DNA from: a virus
Reading direction: 5' to 3' (one strand)
DNA length: 61,635 bases
Virus record (IMG/VR): IMGVR_UViG_3300033049_000033
Span: 64,001 to 125,635 of that record
Positions within the stretch are counted from its first letter, which is position 1; the number at the start of each line of letters is the position of its first letter. The position numbers were made by a program, and so were the translations under genes. The notes below the pieces were generated by a model. The model did not search any database. It was not told the origin of the DNA and saw nothing but the letters and a program-made list of their open reading frames with translations. Below, one piece after another: positions 20,000 to 27,570 of this stretch.

Positions 20000-20440
20000 T
20001 TAATATTTTATTGAACGAGTGTAAGGTGTGGCGTTATCATAACTAACGGAGAACTGATTATATGGACTATAAGACCAAAACCAAGCCACTGGAGAGCCTC
20101 TTTCATGGTCACATGATATGTAGGGTACATTTATGGTTACAAGGTTGTAAACGGCTCCATATTGATTAAGTTCACTCATTGTGGCATTAAAATTACGAAT
20201 GTAAGTTATAGCTTTATCATTATTATACCCATCTTCTTTGGTTCTATAGAATGAATTTGAGTGAGTGAAGACATGATAATAATAGATGTTACCTTCTTGT
20301 ACTCTTGTTATTTGCCAGAAGAAGGAACCCCACTCACCTTCGTTTTCAATTTGCCAATTGGTATGTTCAACTGGTTGTGATTGACCAATACAAATAAAGC
20401 TGGAAAATAATAGTCCTAATATTAATAATATTCGTTTCAT
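20000..20440 (-). CDS. Secreted protein of unknown function
   Basis: 146 residues with a signal peptide (residues 1-19, hydrophobic core ILLILGLLFSSFICIG). The mature part is aromatic-rich (SFFWQITRVQEGNIYYYHVF, VAWFWSYSPYNQFSVSY). The Cys in the signal region is not in a clear lipobox. It is co-transcribed with the membrane coiled-coil gene downstream. An ATATTTATA motif lies just upstream, so late expression is likely. Confidence 0.65.
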   Translation of the reverse strand: MKRILLILGLLFSSFICIGQSQPVEHTNWQIENEGEWGSFFWQITRVQEGNIYYYHVFTHSNSFYRTKEDGYNNDKAITYIRNFNATMSELNQYGAVYNLVTINVPYISCDHERGSPVAWFWSYSPYNQFSVSYDNATPYTRSIKY

Positions 20441-20453
20441 AATAATCTTTTTC

Positions 20454-20463
20454 TATAAATATT
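20454..20463 (-). promoter_or_regulatory. Late-type promoter motif
   Basis: Minus strand AATATTTATA, 14 bases upstream of the start codon of the secreted-protein gene. It is overlapped head-on by the plus-strand host-type promoter at 20462. Confidence 0.45.
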
Positions 20464-20493
20464 TGCATAAGTCAAAAAAATTCACTATCTTTG
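20462..20493 (+). promoter_or_regulatory. Bacteroidota-type promoter
   Basis: TTTG 20462-20465, TATCTTTG 20486-20493, spacer 20 of the TTTGCAT class. ATG follows four bases later. Confidence 0.8.
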
Positions 20494-20497
20494 TACA

Positions 20498-20713
20498 ATG
20501 GATATAGGAAGAGGTATAGAAGGGCTATTTAAGAATTTGATAGCGATGGCTTTAATTGGTATTATTAGTACATTAGGTTTAGGTATTTACACAATTGTAG
20601 ATTTCTTTTCTGATGATGTGTATACTACAAAGGAACTAATAATACCAAATATTGAAATAGTCACCACTGATGGCGTATCAGATACGACATACACATATAC
20701 ATTTAAAGATTAA
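20498..20713 (+). CDS. 71-residue single-span membrane protein
   Basis: One membrane helix (LIAMALIGIISTLGLGIYTIV) after a short amphipathic N-terminus, then an acidic periplasmic or cytoplasmic tail (DGVSDTTYTYTFKD). Near-leaderless start after the promoter. Function unknown. Confidence 0.6.
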   Translation: MDIGRGIEGLFKNLIAMALIGIISTLGLGIYTIVDFFSDDVYTTKELIIPNIEIVTTDGVSDTTYTYTFKD

Positions 20714-20715
20714 TT

Positions 20716-21099
20716 ATGCCGACAGCATTAACTAAAGACCTACTTAGAGAATCTACTGAGAAGTATGATGACAGAAATATATATGTCACTCTAACCGCAG
20801 ACCAGAAAATAAAGATGAAGCTAAAGGGTATGAAATCTGGAGAGGTTTCTACCAGTATTAGAAGCTTGTATCTTGAATTGTGTGGTTGTGAGGACGAAGA
20901 AGGTACTGCACCTGTTAAAGAGGTTAAGTCCGTTAGTTATACTCGAAAAGAGTCTGGTAAATACGTTCAACCAGACCCAAGGATAGCTAAGGTCATACTA
21001 CAAGATTTGAGAAGTCAAAATGCCATTTCTGGATTAGACATAGAAACATTGGCCAAGTTTGACCAAATTATCGTTAATTTATTACAATCATACAAATGA
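20716..21099 (+). CDS. Unknown 127-residue helical protein
   Basis: Starts with TKDLLRESTEKYDDRNIYVT and contains LTADQKIKMKLKGMKSGEVS, which resembles the helix of ribbon-helix-helix type DNA-binding proteins but is not convincing. The C-terminus is helical. Its stop overlaps the ATG of the SET gene, so the two are coupled and may act together. Confidence 0.6.
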   Translation: MPTALTKDLLRESTEKYDDRNIYVTLTADQKIKMKLKGMKSGEVSTSIRSLYLELCGCEDEEGTAPVKEVKSVSYTRKESGKYVQPDPRIAKVILQDLRSQNAISGLDIETLAKFDQIIVNLLQSYK

Positions 21100-21389
21100 A
21101 ATACCGACCATTACCAGAAAATGTAACGATTAAGAACTCTACAATTGGAGGGTTAGGATTGTTTGCAACCGAAGACATCAGAGAGGGAGTCGAAATAGGG
21201 CTAACCCATATCCCAGAGGAACATGCTCCAAATGGATTTATTAGAACACCTTTAGGTGGATTCTATAATCATTCTGAAGACCCTAACTGTATTAGTACCA
21301 TATTTGCTGGGTTTAGGTTTTTGAGCACTATTAAAGACATAAAAGCTGGGGATGAACTTACTAGTTTTTACACTTTGTACGAGATTTAG
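21096..21389 (+). CDS. SET-domain protein (predicted lysine methyltransferase)
   Basis: 97 residues that cover a compact SET domain. STIGGLGLFATEDIREG is the SAM-binding GxG strand, LGGFYNHSEDPNC is the NHSxxPN motif that forms the pseudoknot, and IKAGDELTSFYTLYE is the GEELTxxY end with the catalytic Tyr. Such domains transfer methyl groups from SAM to protein lysines. It lacks pre-SET and a post-SET zinc site, so it is close to the minimum size. The substrate is unknown; the coupled gene upstream is a candidate partner. Confidence 0.85.
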   Translation: MKYRPLPENVTIKNSTIGGLGLFATEDIREGVEIGLTHIPEEHAPNGFIRTPLGGFYNHSEDPNCISTIFAGFRFLSTIKDIKAGDELTSFYTLYEI

Positions 21390-21524
21390 CGATTTATTCA
21401 AGTCACAAACACATTCTAATTCACCACAAAAGTCACACCTCCACGGTTGGTCAAACTGACAGACACACTTTCTTTCGGTACATATTTTGCACCAATCATA
21501 TTCATCTGGTTCAGAGCTATTCAT
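21252..21524 (-). CDS. Small Cys-motif protein overlapping the SET gene
   Basis: The first 45 residues carry two units of the same pattern, CKICTERKCVC and CDFCGELECVC, likely zinc-binding. The rest (after SLNLVQSVKTSK) overlaps the end of the SET gene antisense by 138 bases and is probably under little selection. I accept it because the upstream minus-strand gene carries the same CxxCxxxxCxC units. It may be a shortened relative of that gene. Confidence 0.55.
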   Translation of the reverse strand: MNSSEPDEYDWCKICTERKCVCQFDQPWRCDFCGELECVCDLNKSLNLVQSVKTSKFIPSFYVFNSAQKPKPSKYGTNTVRVFRMIIEST

Positions 21525-21545
21525 ATAACGTTAGGTTAAACTAAA

Positions 21546-21569
21546 AAGAGACCCGATTAGGGGTCTCTT
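21546..21569 (-). terminator. Rho-independent terminator
   Basis: AAGAGACCC GATTA GGGGTCTCTT. The minus-strand copy runs into TTTTTAG. It would end the 22.1 kb to 21.6 kb minus transcript and separates it from the gene at 21524. Confidence 0.8.
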
Positions 21570-21632
21570 AGTTGTGCCATACCCTAAAGGGAATGGTCTA
21601 ATTCCGCATCAAATTTTATTGATGGTGTCATA

Positions 21633-22124
21633 TTAATTTAAAGCTGTATTTCCACTCATTATCATTGTGTTATCCATTGAAGGGTTATACGTCATTGGCA
21701 CTTCGGTACCACTCATTGTTGCTGGCTCACAAATACACCCATTTTCACATCCATCATTGATACAATTAGCACACATACAAGGATTCGAATTACAGGCTCC
21801 ACAGCTAAGTAAACCACTATCTGTAGTACATACACAAGGGTTCATTTTACAGGTAATACATTGGTCGCTATAATCTTCGTAGACTGGTCTAGGTGTTACG
21901 GTAAATAATTTTCCTAGGTCGATACTCTGTAGGTTAAGGTTAATTTCAAACCCACCACCCATTTGCTCTTGAATTATTTCATATGCTTTGATTTCTGCCA
22001 TCAATGCCAACGCATTGCCAAACACATCTTTTTGGTCTTCGGGCATTGATTCAAAGAAGCCACCAGCCCCCAATAAAATCTTACCATATTCATCTAATTG
22101 TTGTTTCTTTTGTTCAATATCCAT
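21633..22124 (-). CDS. Protein with helical N-terminus and Cys-cluster C-terminus
   Basis: 163 residues. The N-terminal 65 are helical (QQLDEYGKILLGAGGF, FGNALALMAEIKAYEIIQE). The second half has repeated Cys units (CITCKMNPCVC, CGACNSNPCMC, CINDGCENGCIC), 14 or so Cys that could bind two or three zinc ions, and then a low-complexity tail. No family known to me. It is transcribed with the nuclease gene upstream. Confidence 0.65.
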   Translation of the reverse strand: MDIEQKKQQLDEYGKILLGAGGFFESMPEDQKDVFGNALALMAEIKAYEIIQEQMGGGFEINLNLQSIDLGKLFTVTPRPVYEDYSDQCITCKMNPCVCTTDSGLLSCGACNSNPCMCANCINDGCENGCICEPATMSGTEVPMTYNPSMDNTMIMSGNTALN

Positions 22125-22188
22125 TTTTGCTTTTAATTTGGTACTTTATAATGGGAGACTCCCGTAGATAAATAGAAACTGCGACACT

Positions 22189-22647
22189 CTAAATCTCTCT
22201 TACGATGAAGTTTTCTCTATATTTTTCTCGTGGTAGTAAAAAACCTCTGGTATTACTTCCCATGTCGCCACTAAATTGGGTTATAGGGATATTATCTTCC
22301 TCTTCTTTGAGTAAAATTCTGAGGTCTTCAACACTGATGTACCATGCCTCCTTTAGGAACTTATAATACATAACAAACCACTTAGCTTCAGTAACATATA
22401 TCCCAGATGCGTAGCCCCTACATTCGAATTCAATAAACATATTTCCAGTATCATATGTTGGCTTGCAATAGACATCAGTCTTAACTTCGTATTTAATTTG
22501 TTCTCCAGCTTTTTCCATCAGTAGGTCGTATCGATAATCCTTATTGGTATCAATGAGCTTGGCACCCATTTGTATTAGGTCATCTTTGATGACAATTTCT
22601 CCTTGTTCCCCCACAAGTATATCTTGTTTAAAATCGTAATTAGCCAT
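22189..22647 (-). CDS. PD-(D/E)XK-type nuclease (predicted)
   Basis: 152 residues. GEQGEIVIKDDLIQMG gives the N-terminal helix. DYRYDLLMEKAGEQIKYEVKTDVY provides the D...ExK catalytic core. FIEFECRGYASGIYVTEAKWFVMYY resembles the strand pair of Holliday-junction-resolvase-like and related phage nucleases in which (N/F)IEF...SGI.T..AxWyv is conserved. It probably cuts DNA with Mg2+; recombination or branch processing is the likeliest role. First gene of a minus-strand pair. Confidence 0.7.
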   Translation of the reverse strand: MANYDFKQDILVGEQGEIVIKDDLIQMGAKLIDTNKDYRYDLLMEKAGEQIKYEVKTDVYCKPTYDTGNMFIEFECRGYASGIYVTEAKWFVMYYKFLKEAWYISVEDLRILLKEEEDNIPITQFSGDMGSNTRGFLLPREKYRENFIVREI

Positions 22648-22653
22648 GTTTTA

Positions 22654-22682
22654 AGTATAGGCAAAATTATTTGGATTGTCAA
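22654..22682 (-). promoter_or_regulatory. Possible promoter of the nuclease gene
   Basis: Minus strand TTGACA and TATACT with a 17-base spacer, an enterobacterial-looking consensus. In Bacteroidota terms only the TA of the -7 box fits, so it may be chance. Confidence 0.3.
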
Positions 22683-22684
22683 GC

Positions 22685-22693
22685 ATATTTATT
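22685..22693 (+). promoter_or_regulatory. Late-type promoter motif
   Basis: ATATTTATT, four bases upstream of ATG 22697. Confidence 0.4.
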
Positions 22694-22696
22694 AAT

Positions 22697-23116
22697 ATGA
22701 AAAGGATTAAACTTACTGAAGGTCAAGTAGCTATGTTACGGCTAAATGAAGGTAGAATAGATATTGAAAAGACCATTGAGCCAGAGGTTAATGAGATTAA
22801 CGTAACGTTAATGGATATCGCTAAAAGATTGAAGACTATGACAGCTCCGAGAGCGATTAGTAACCCATCTATATTGGCAGACATGGTTAATACCTTAGAA
22901 CCTTTGGATGATAAAATCTATAATTTATCCAATAAGGTTGACCAATACAATGAAGACCCACAATACAGTAATGTTGATAAGTACATAGTTAACACTCTTA
23001 ACGGTTTGGAATTGAAGCGTAGAGAGTTAGCTAGAATTGCAGGCGCATTAGCTAAATTAGGTGCCGACTCCAATCTGAATGGGAAGCCAGAGGTTTTTGA
23101 CAAACTGTTCAAATAA
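22697..23116 (+). CDS. Unknown protein with N-terminal leader ending LNE
   Basis: I start at ATG 22697 rather than the in-frame ATG 22676, because the late motif lies between them. The 139 residues begin with MKRIKLTEGQVAMLRLNEG, a leader shared in style with other genes here and ending in a possible gp21-type cleavage site (LNE/G). The rest is helical (AKRLKTMTAPRAISNPSILA, LNGLELKRRELARIAGALAK). It could be an internal head protein. Confidence 0.65.
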   Translation: MKRIKLTEGQVAMLRLNEGRIDIEKTIEPEVNEINVTLMDIAKRLKTMTAPRAISNPSILADMVNTLEPLDDKIYNLSNKVDQYNEDPQYSNVDKYIVNTLNGLELKRRELARIAGALAKLGADSNLNGKPEVFDKLFK

Positions 23117-23148
23117 TTTGCATTTATAAATAATATTTTGTATCTTTG
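23117..23148 (+). promoter_or_regulatory. Bacteroidota-type promoter
   Basis: TTTG 23117-23120, TATCTTTG 23141-23148, spacer 20 of the TTTGCAT class. It contains an ATTTATAAATAAT stretch. Confidence 0.8.
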
Positions 23149-23153
23149 TAGTT

Positions 23154-23720
23154 ATGAGATACCTTTTATTATTATTCGTAGGGTTCACTTCTTGCAATAT
23201 GCTATATGAAGATGAAGACCCCCAACCACCAATCACCCAAATAGAAGTACCTGAATGGGATACTGAAGAATTTATCCGTGGCCGATGGCTACTAATAAAT
23301 GGTCAGTTTTATGTTAATAATCACGTATCCGATAATACGGAAATTTATAACCACTTTGAGGGTGGTGATACTAGTAGCCTGAATATTGACGGAACAGCTT
23401 ACGATTTCGAAGAAATAATAAGGAATACTACTACTTGGACGTTTTATCCAGAAAATAGACCCATAGACCAGTTTTGGTTAAATAACGATTCAATAATGCC
23501 GTTATGGTTGACCAGCTTTGGCGATACAGTGTTTAATGTAAATGAATATCCTGTGCCGATTAACGTACAGCAAATCGGTGGGAGTACCAGACCAATCATT
23601 ATAATCAGTCATGAATATGATATGATGCGAATAATAGTACAAGAAGCCGAGGTTAACCACCAAGGATGGAATATAAAATATTGGTCAGAATTGACGTTTA
23701 GGAAAGTGGCGTCTTGGTAG
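23154..23720 (+). CDS. Lipoprotein with a possible lipocalin-like domain
   Basis: 188 residues. The type II signal peptide ends at FTSC (Cys14). After an acidic/proline linker comes FIRGRWLLINGQFYV and a series of strands (GTAYDFEEIIRNTTTWTFYP, RPIIIISHEYDMMRIIVQEA, KYWSELTFRKV). The G.W opening followed by about eight strands recalls lipocalin-like Bacteroidota lipoproteins. It is probably an outer-membrane lipoprotein made early by the infected cell. The last 36 bases overlap a convergent gene. Confidence 0.65.
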   Translation: MRYLLLLFVGFTSCNMLYEDEDPQPPITQIEVPEWDTEEFIRGRWLLINGQFYVNNHVSDNTEIYNHFEGGDTSSLNIDGTAYDFEEIIRNTTTWTFYPENRPIDQFWLNNDSIMPLWLTSFGDTVFNVNEYPVPINVQQIGGSTRPIIIISHEYDMMRIIVQEAEVNHQGWNIKYWSELTFRKVASW

Positions 23721-23984
23721 ATTCTTCTTTGGTCTATTGTTTGTGAGATAGTCATTCATAGCTAATTCTATGACTGCATCAGTAACAGGAAACAATTCCT
23801 TTAGCGATTCAAATATAAGTGCTCGTAATTGACTACGTGTATGACTTCTCACGTATCTAATAGTACTAGCGTCAAAGATTATTCCTCTCTGAAATTTATT
23901 CGTATTAGTGTCTTTAATTCTGGCTATTTTATACCCAGACCTCATGAACTCGCTTATTAGTCCAGCTTTTTTATCGTCTTCCAT
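23685..23984 (-). CDS. Unknown 99-residue protein
   Basis: Helical and basic at the C-terminus (NNRPKKNLPRRHFPKR). Middle: GIIFDASTIRYVRSHTRSQLRALIFESL. It overlaps the convergent lipoprotein gene by 36 bases. A late-type motif ends four bases before its start codon, so it is probably a late gene on its own. No family recognised. Confidence 0.55.
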   Translation of the reverse strand: MEDDKKAGLISEFMRSGYKIARIKDTNTNKFQRGIIFDASTIRYVRSHTRSQLRALIFESLKELFPVTDAVIELAMNDYLTNNRPKKNLPRRHFPKRQF

Positions 23985-23987
23985 AAT

Positions 23988-23997
23988 TATAAATATT
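23988..23997 (-). promoter_or_regulatory. Late-type promoter motif
   Basis: Minus strand AATATTTATA, followed by ATT and the start codon ATG at 23984. Confidence 0.5.
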
Positions 23998-24026
23998 GAT
24001 TTTGTGGAATAAAAATCGTATCTTTG
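23995..24026 (+). promoter_or_regulatory. Bacteroidota-type promoter
   Basis: ATTG 23995-23998, TATCTTTG 24019-24026, spacer 20. Divergent from, and overlapping by three bases, the minus-strand late motif. Confidence 0.65.
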
Positions 24027-24030
24027 TACT

Positions 24031-24396
24031 ATGCCTAACGAGAAACTTCATATGGACTTCATGGTTATTATGAGTGAGATGAGTGTAATGTACTACGTTC
24101 ACTATATTACTAGAAAACTATATAGTTTTGAGAGTCATTGTTTAAAAGTAACCAATGCGATGGAAGACCCGATTAAATACAAATCGGAGGTTAATAGTAC
24201 CAGTTATCAAAACTTGATATTATTCCTCATGATGGAATTGGAGACTCAATATGGACTTGTTGGGGGTAGAGCTACAAAAATTATAGTAGATTTCTATACT
24301 AACAGATTCTGGGTAGGTATTTATAATGCACAGATTAAGGTTAATAAAAGCCTTTTTCCTGATGGATATTACAAAAAGTTAAAAAAAGGAATATAA
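24031..24396 (+). CDS. Unknown 121-residue protein
   Basis: Hydrophobic-rich helices (MDFMVIMSEMSVMYYVHYI, YQNLILFLMMELETQYG) and a C-terminal strand region (ATKIIVDFYTNRFWVGIYNA). Not clearly membrane-spanning. Its stop overlaps the thioredoxin ATG by one base, so they form an operon. Confidence 0.6.
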   Translation: MPNEKLHMDFMVIMSEMSVMYYVHYITRKLYSFESHCLKVTNAMEDPIKYKSEVNSTSYQNLILFLMMELETQYGLVGGRATKIIVDFYTNRFWVGIYNAQIKVNKSLFPDGYYKKLKKGI

Positions 24397-24698
24397 TGGA
24401 AGTTACAGATGCAAATATTGACGCCACAATTAAGGAAGGTGTTGTGTTATTAGATTTTTGGGCAGAGTGGTGCGGACCTTGTCGAACACTAACCCCTATA
24501 ATTGATGGGTTAGTAACGGATAACCCAGACATTAAGATTGGTAAAGTTAACGTTGATAGCAATGGTGTGGCAGCACGTAAGTACGGAGTAAGAGGGATAC
24601 CTATGTTGGTTTTTCTTAAAGATGGTGAAGTGGTTGATACTTCCGTAGGAGTTTTATCGAAAGCTCAAATTCAAGCTAAATTAGACGTACTTAAGTAA
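24396..24698 (+). CDS. trxA: Thioredoxin
   Basis: 100 residues covering a full thioredoxin fold: VVLLDFWAEWCGPCRTLTP has the WCGPC redox motif at about residues 25-29, IKIGKVNVDSN is the third strand and YGVRGIPMLVFLKDG has the cis-Pro. It reduces protein disulfides using host thioredoxin reductase. In phages it can serve ribonucleotide reductase or act as a polymerase processivity factor, but neither partner is in the window. The last gene of a two-gene operon. Confidence 0.97.
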   Translation: MEVTDANIDATIKEGVVLLDFWAEWCGPCRTLTPIIDGLVTDNPDIKIGKVNVDSNGVAARKYGVRGIPMLVFLKDGEVVDTSVGVLSKAQIQAKLDVLK

Positions 24699-24706
24699 GG
24701 TTGCCC

Positions 24707-24716
24707 CATATTTATT
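24707..24716 (+). promoter_or_regulatory. Late-type promoter motif
   Basis: CATATTTATT, ending three bases before the ATG at 24720. Confidence 0.45.
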
Positions 24717-24719
24717 GAT

Positions 24720-25064
24720 ATGGGAAAAAGAATTATCATACGTGAGGGACAACTGAAAACTCTGGTGGGGCACATCAAAGAAAACAGTGACCACACAACT
24801 ATGGTCAAAAATATTCAAGATGATTTAGATAAAAATTACTCTCCAGAAGTAATGACACAAAGACAAGGAGGAGAATATTTTGAGAAGCCATCGTTTGTTA
24901 TTAAGGCTGACGGTTCCATGACCACAGGTAAAAATCTATTGCGATATTTATCTATGAAGTATGGAGATATGGTAGGAGACATATTTATCAAGCAAGTTAT
25001 ACGAGATTGGGCAGACGATTCAATCAGAGATGGTTATCTTAGCAAAAACGTTTCAATGAGCTAA
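24720..25064 (+). CDS. Unknown protein with N-terminal leader ending IKE
   Basis: 114 residues starting MGKRIIIREGQLKTLVGHIKE, similar in style to the leader of the gene at 22697 (K.I.L.EGQ...L) and ending at IKE/N, a gp21-type cleavage consensus. The remainder is mixed (EVMTQRQGGEYFEKPSFVIK). A late-type motif directly upstream fits a packaged protein. Function unknown. Confidence 0.6.
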   Translation: MGKRIIIREGQLKTLVGHIKENSDHTTMVKNIQDDLDKNYSPEVMTQRQGGEYFEKPSFVIKADGSMTTGKNLLRYLSMKYGDMVGDIFIKQVIRDWADDSIRDGYLSKNVSMS

Positions 25065-25065
25065 A

Positions 25066-25380
25066 ATGAAAACGAAGATACGACATATGTTGCGAGAACA
25101 ATATGGAGAGTTCGACACATATCTTGAGCTTGTCTACGAAAAGCAATTATTAGAAAACGTATCAACAAAACATCGCAAAAAGGTTAGAGCATGGCTCACC
25201 TACAATCAAGTTATTTTAGAATTAAAGCATAACATCAAAGATTCACTCAAATTACGAGAATTACAGTACCGACTTACTGATAATGAGAATCCTAATAAGG
25301 TATGTTTGGAAGTTTTGAGCGAGTTGAAAGAATCGCATCCAGAAATTGAGAGGCTTTATTATAAAATAATGAACTTTTAA
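25066..25380 (+). CDS. Unknown protein, paralogue of the gene at 25446
   Basis: 104 residues. LRELQYRLTDNENPNKVCLEV aligns with FKEIKYRLTDELADENPNDV in the next gene, and both have an all-helical outline of about the same length. The N-terminus MKTKIRHMLREQYGE also ends in an LRE site. The function is unknown. Follows the previous gene by one base. Confidence 0.6.
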   Translation: MKTKIRHMLREQYGEFDTYLELVYEKQLLENVSTKHRKKVRAWLTYNQVILELKHNIKDSLKLRELQYRLTDNENPNKVCLEVLSELKESHPEIERLYYKIMNF

Positions 25381-25445
25381 CTGACGTTCCAGTGTGTAGA
25401 ATGATATTTATAATTGAATAACATTTTATTAAAAAAACGTGAGAT

Positions 25446-25787
25446 ATGAGCTTAAACGACTTCATAATTAACAACGGCTACACTGAAAAAAGCTACTTAA
25501 ATTACGCTTACAGGAGCCTACTCATGAACACCGTCACAACATTAGACGACAAAACCTTCGAAAGATGGGAAACATATCACATGATTATTGATGAACTTGA
25601 TAAGCAAGGATACGGAAAGGCGTTCAAAGAGATAAAGTATAGACTAACCGATGAGTTAGCTGATGAAAATCCTAACGATGTATTTATTGATGTTTTAAGT
25701 AGATTTGAATTAACTCCACTATTAGTCTTCTTACAACGAAGAATCGATATGTATATTGACGATGAGTTAATGAGTCGATTCCTGTAA
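25446..25787 (+). CDS. Unknown protein, paralogue of the gene at 25066
   Basis: 113 residues, all helical (MSLNDFIINNGYTEKSYLNY, FERWETYHMIIDELDKQGYG). It shares the YRLTD....ENPN.V core with the neighbouring gene. It lacks the short basic LRE leader of that gene. A duplication followed by divergence is the simplest explanation. Confidence 0.6.
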   Translation: MSLNDFIINNGYTEKSYLNYAYRSLLMNTVTTLDDKTFERWETYHMIIDELDKQGYGKAFKEIKYRLTDELADENPNDVFIDVLSRFELTPLLVFLQRRIDMYIDDELMSRFL

Positions 25788-25819
25788 GTTGTAAAAGTCA
25801 AATAAATTCGATATCTTTG
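25788..25819 (+). promoter_or_regulatory. Bacteroidota-type promoter
   Basis: GTTG 25788-25791, TATCTTTG 25812-25819, spacer 20. ATG follows four bases later. Confidence 0.7.
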
Positions 25820-25823
25820 TATT

Positions 25824-27239
25824 ATGGCTAAGATTGATAAGCGTATTTCGTTTCTCGCTCAGAAGTTTAACGTCTTTGATATCGAAGATGTTGAGGATAA
25901 TGAGGAAGAGTTTACAAAAGCTGGATATAGCGATATTGAGGTGGTGGCAGACCCCCTTACTGAAGATACCATTGCGTTGTTATCGGAGAAGTACCGTAAT
26001 GAGAAGTCGACCAAGAAACTACGTAAGATAGCTGTTGAAATAACCATCTTTGGTAGAATGATTTCTGCCGACCCCACGAACAATAAGCAGTTCGTCCAAT
26101 GGATGTTAACTGTATTCACTAACTTCCTTAAAGACCGAGACATTAGTGAGGCCATCAGGTTTGCCTGTGAAGACCTCCCTAGGGCTAAAGAGTATTTAGA
26201 GGTTTTCGAAGCCAATAAACGTAAGGCCAGCTTTAAGAGGTTCTGTGATAAGAACTTCAGTTTAAGACATATCGATGACTGTACTAATATTGACCAATAT
26301 CACAGCCTTTCAGAGCTATTTGATGCAGTTGACCCATTCATTGAGAAGGATGTATCTGGCCTGAAAAGAGACCTTATGCGTTTCGTTAATAATGGTGATG
26401 CAGAGATTACGTTCAAAGACCGACATTTTATCGTTTACATTCCACTAACCAGAGACGCTTCAACCGTATTTAATAACTTTTCAAATTGGTGTACAAACTC
26501 TCCAGGAAATGGAATGTATAAGAGTTATACCGACAATCTAAGACCAGACAAGAGCAAATCTAAGTTATACGTGATTATTCCGACTGACTATTTTACAGGA
26601 GAAACTGAGGAAATATATCAGCTTCATTTTGAAAGTAACCAATTCATGGATAGAAAAGACCGTAGAGCTAACATTGTAGAACTATTTGACATTAGTGAGG
26701 AGCTATCTGAATACTTCGAAGATGAATTATTTGACATATTGGGTCAGTGTAATTCTATTATCGATAGGAACTATAAGAATTGGTTATTCCAGTTCAATCT
26801 TGGGTATGTTATGTTCTCTTTTATGGACGATAAAATGCTTAATCTCAGGTTCAAGAATGATATGCTTGGTAAAATACCAGATACTATCAGTAGATTCACA
26901 AACTTAAAACACTTAGTTGTGACCAAATGTAGGGTTAAATCAATTGATGAGAATATTGGTGACCTAACCAACCTAACTGTTTTAGGTTTAAATGACAATA
27001 AACTGACCAGATTACCTATAAATCTATGTAAGTTGAAGAGTCTCAAGTTTTTAAGCTTAACTGATAATCCCATTAAGGATATAGATAAGAGCATATCAAA
27101 TTTAGACATATCAAATGGAGGGTCGTTAGAATGGGTGGTGGTATCAAAAAAATCTGTCGCTGACAAATTATCTCGCTATTTACCTAATGCAGAGATAGAC
27201 GTAATCAGCAGAACAAAGCATAGCTACGAGAACCTATAA
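25824..27239 (+). CDS. LRR protein with NWCTN-type phage domain
   Basis: 471 residues in three parts. Residues 1-180 are helical. The middle has FIVYIPLTRDASTVFNNFSN, then WCTNSPGNGMYKSYTD, SKLYVIIPTDYF and YQLHFESNQFMDRKDR, a domain I know from other large phages (W-C-T, a Tyr-rich segment, LYVI, Y.HFES.QF.D..D) without a known function. Residues about 345-440 are leucine-rich repeats (IPDTISRFTNLKHLVVTKCR, LTNLTVLGLNDNKLTRLPIN). The LRRs suggest binding to a protein target, perhaps of the host. It is alone behind its own promoter. Confidence 0.8.
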   Translation: MAKIDKRISFLAQKFNVFDIEDVEDNEEEFTKAGYSDIEVVADPLTEDTIALLSEKYRNEKSTKKLRKIAVEITIFGRMISADPTNNKQFVQWMLTVFTNFLKDRDISEAIRFACEDLPRAKEYLEVFEANKRKASFKRFCDKNFSLRHIDDCTNIDQYHSLSELFDAVDPFIEKDVSGLKRDLMRFVNNGDAEITFKDRHFIVYIPLTRDASTVFNNFSNWCTNSPGNGMYKSYTDNLRPDKSKSKLYVIIPTDYFTGETEEIYQLHFESNQFMDRKDRRANIVELFDISEELSEYFEDELFDILGQCNSIIDRNYKNWLFQFNLGYVMFSFMDDKMLNLRFKNDMLGKIPDTISRFTNLKHLVVTKCRVKSIDENIGDLTNLTVLGLNDNKLTRLPINLCKLKSLKFLSLTDNPIKDIDKSISNLDISNGGSLEWVVVSKKSVADKLSRYLPNAEIDVISRTKHSYENL

Positions 27240-27302
27240 TGGGATTTCTTAGTGTATTTTATGGGATAATGGGAAATAAGGGAGACTTTTACCCTTTTCT
27301 GT

Positions 27303-27312
27303 CATATTTATT
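27303..27312 (+). promoter_or_regulatory. Late-type promoter motif
   Basis: CATATTTATT, 38 bases upstream of ATG 27350. Confidence 0.4.
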
Positions 27313-27349
27313 AAGTGAAAAATAATTTAAGCTTAAAAAATATTTTGAT

Positions 27350-27547
27350 ATGTCTAACAAAAAAACACCTATAAACGAATCCGTAAAAATTACCGAGAAT
27401 GACTTGGTTGCAATGATTGAAGGTATTGTCCTTGAAGAAGTTGCTAAAGCAAAAGGTAAGTGGTTACAAGAACAAAAAGAGTCTAAAGAGACACTATTGG
27501 AGAACCGACTTGCTGCTCTAGAGAAGAGACTCTCTACCAAGAAGTAA
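27350..27547 (+). CDS. Small helical protein, possible internal head protein
   Basis: 65 residues, highly charged and helical (NDLVAMIEGIVLEEVAKAKG, LENRLAALEKRLSTKK), probably a coiled coil. INESVKITENDLVAMIEG resembles the leader style of the genes at 22697 and 24720. Preceded by a late-type motif and followed by a strong terminator, so it is a one-gene transcript. Confidence 0.6.
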   Translation: MSNKKTPINESVKITENDLVAMIEGIVLEEVAKAKGKWLQEQKESKETLLENRLAALEKRLSTKK

Positions 27548-27570
27548 TTTAACCTATTCAAACATACTAA

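Noticed and set aside
22654-22682. Enterobacterial sigma-70 promoter (TTGACA-17-TATACT)
   Set aside because: Listed with low confidence only; one perfect match in an AT-rich genome with a different host sigma consensus may be chance.
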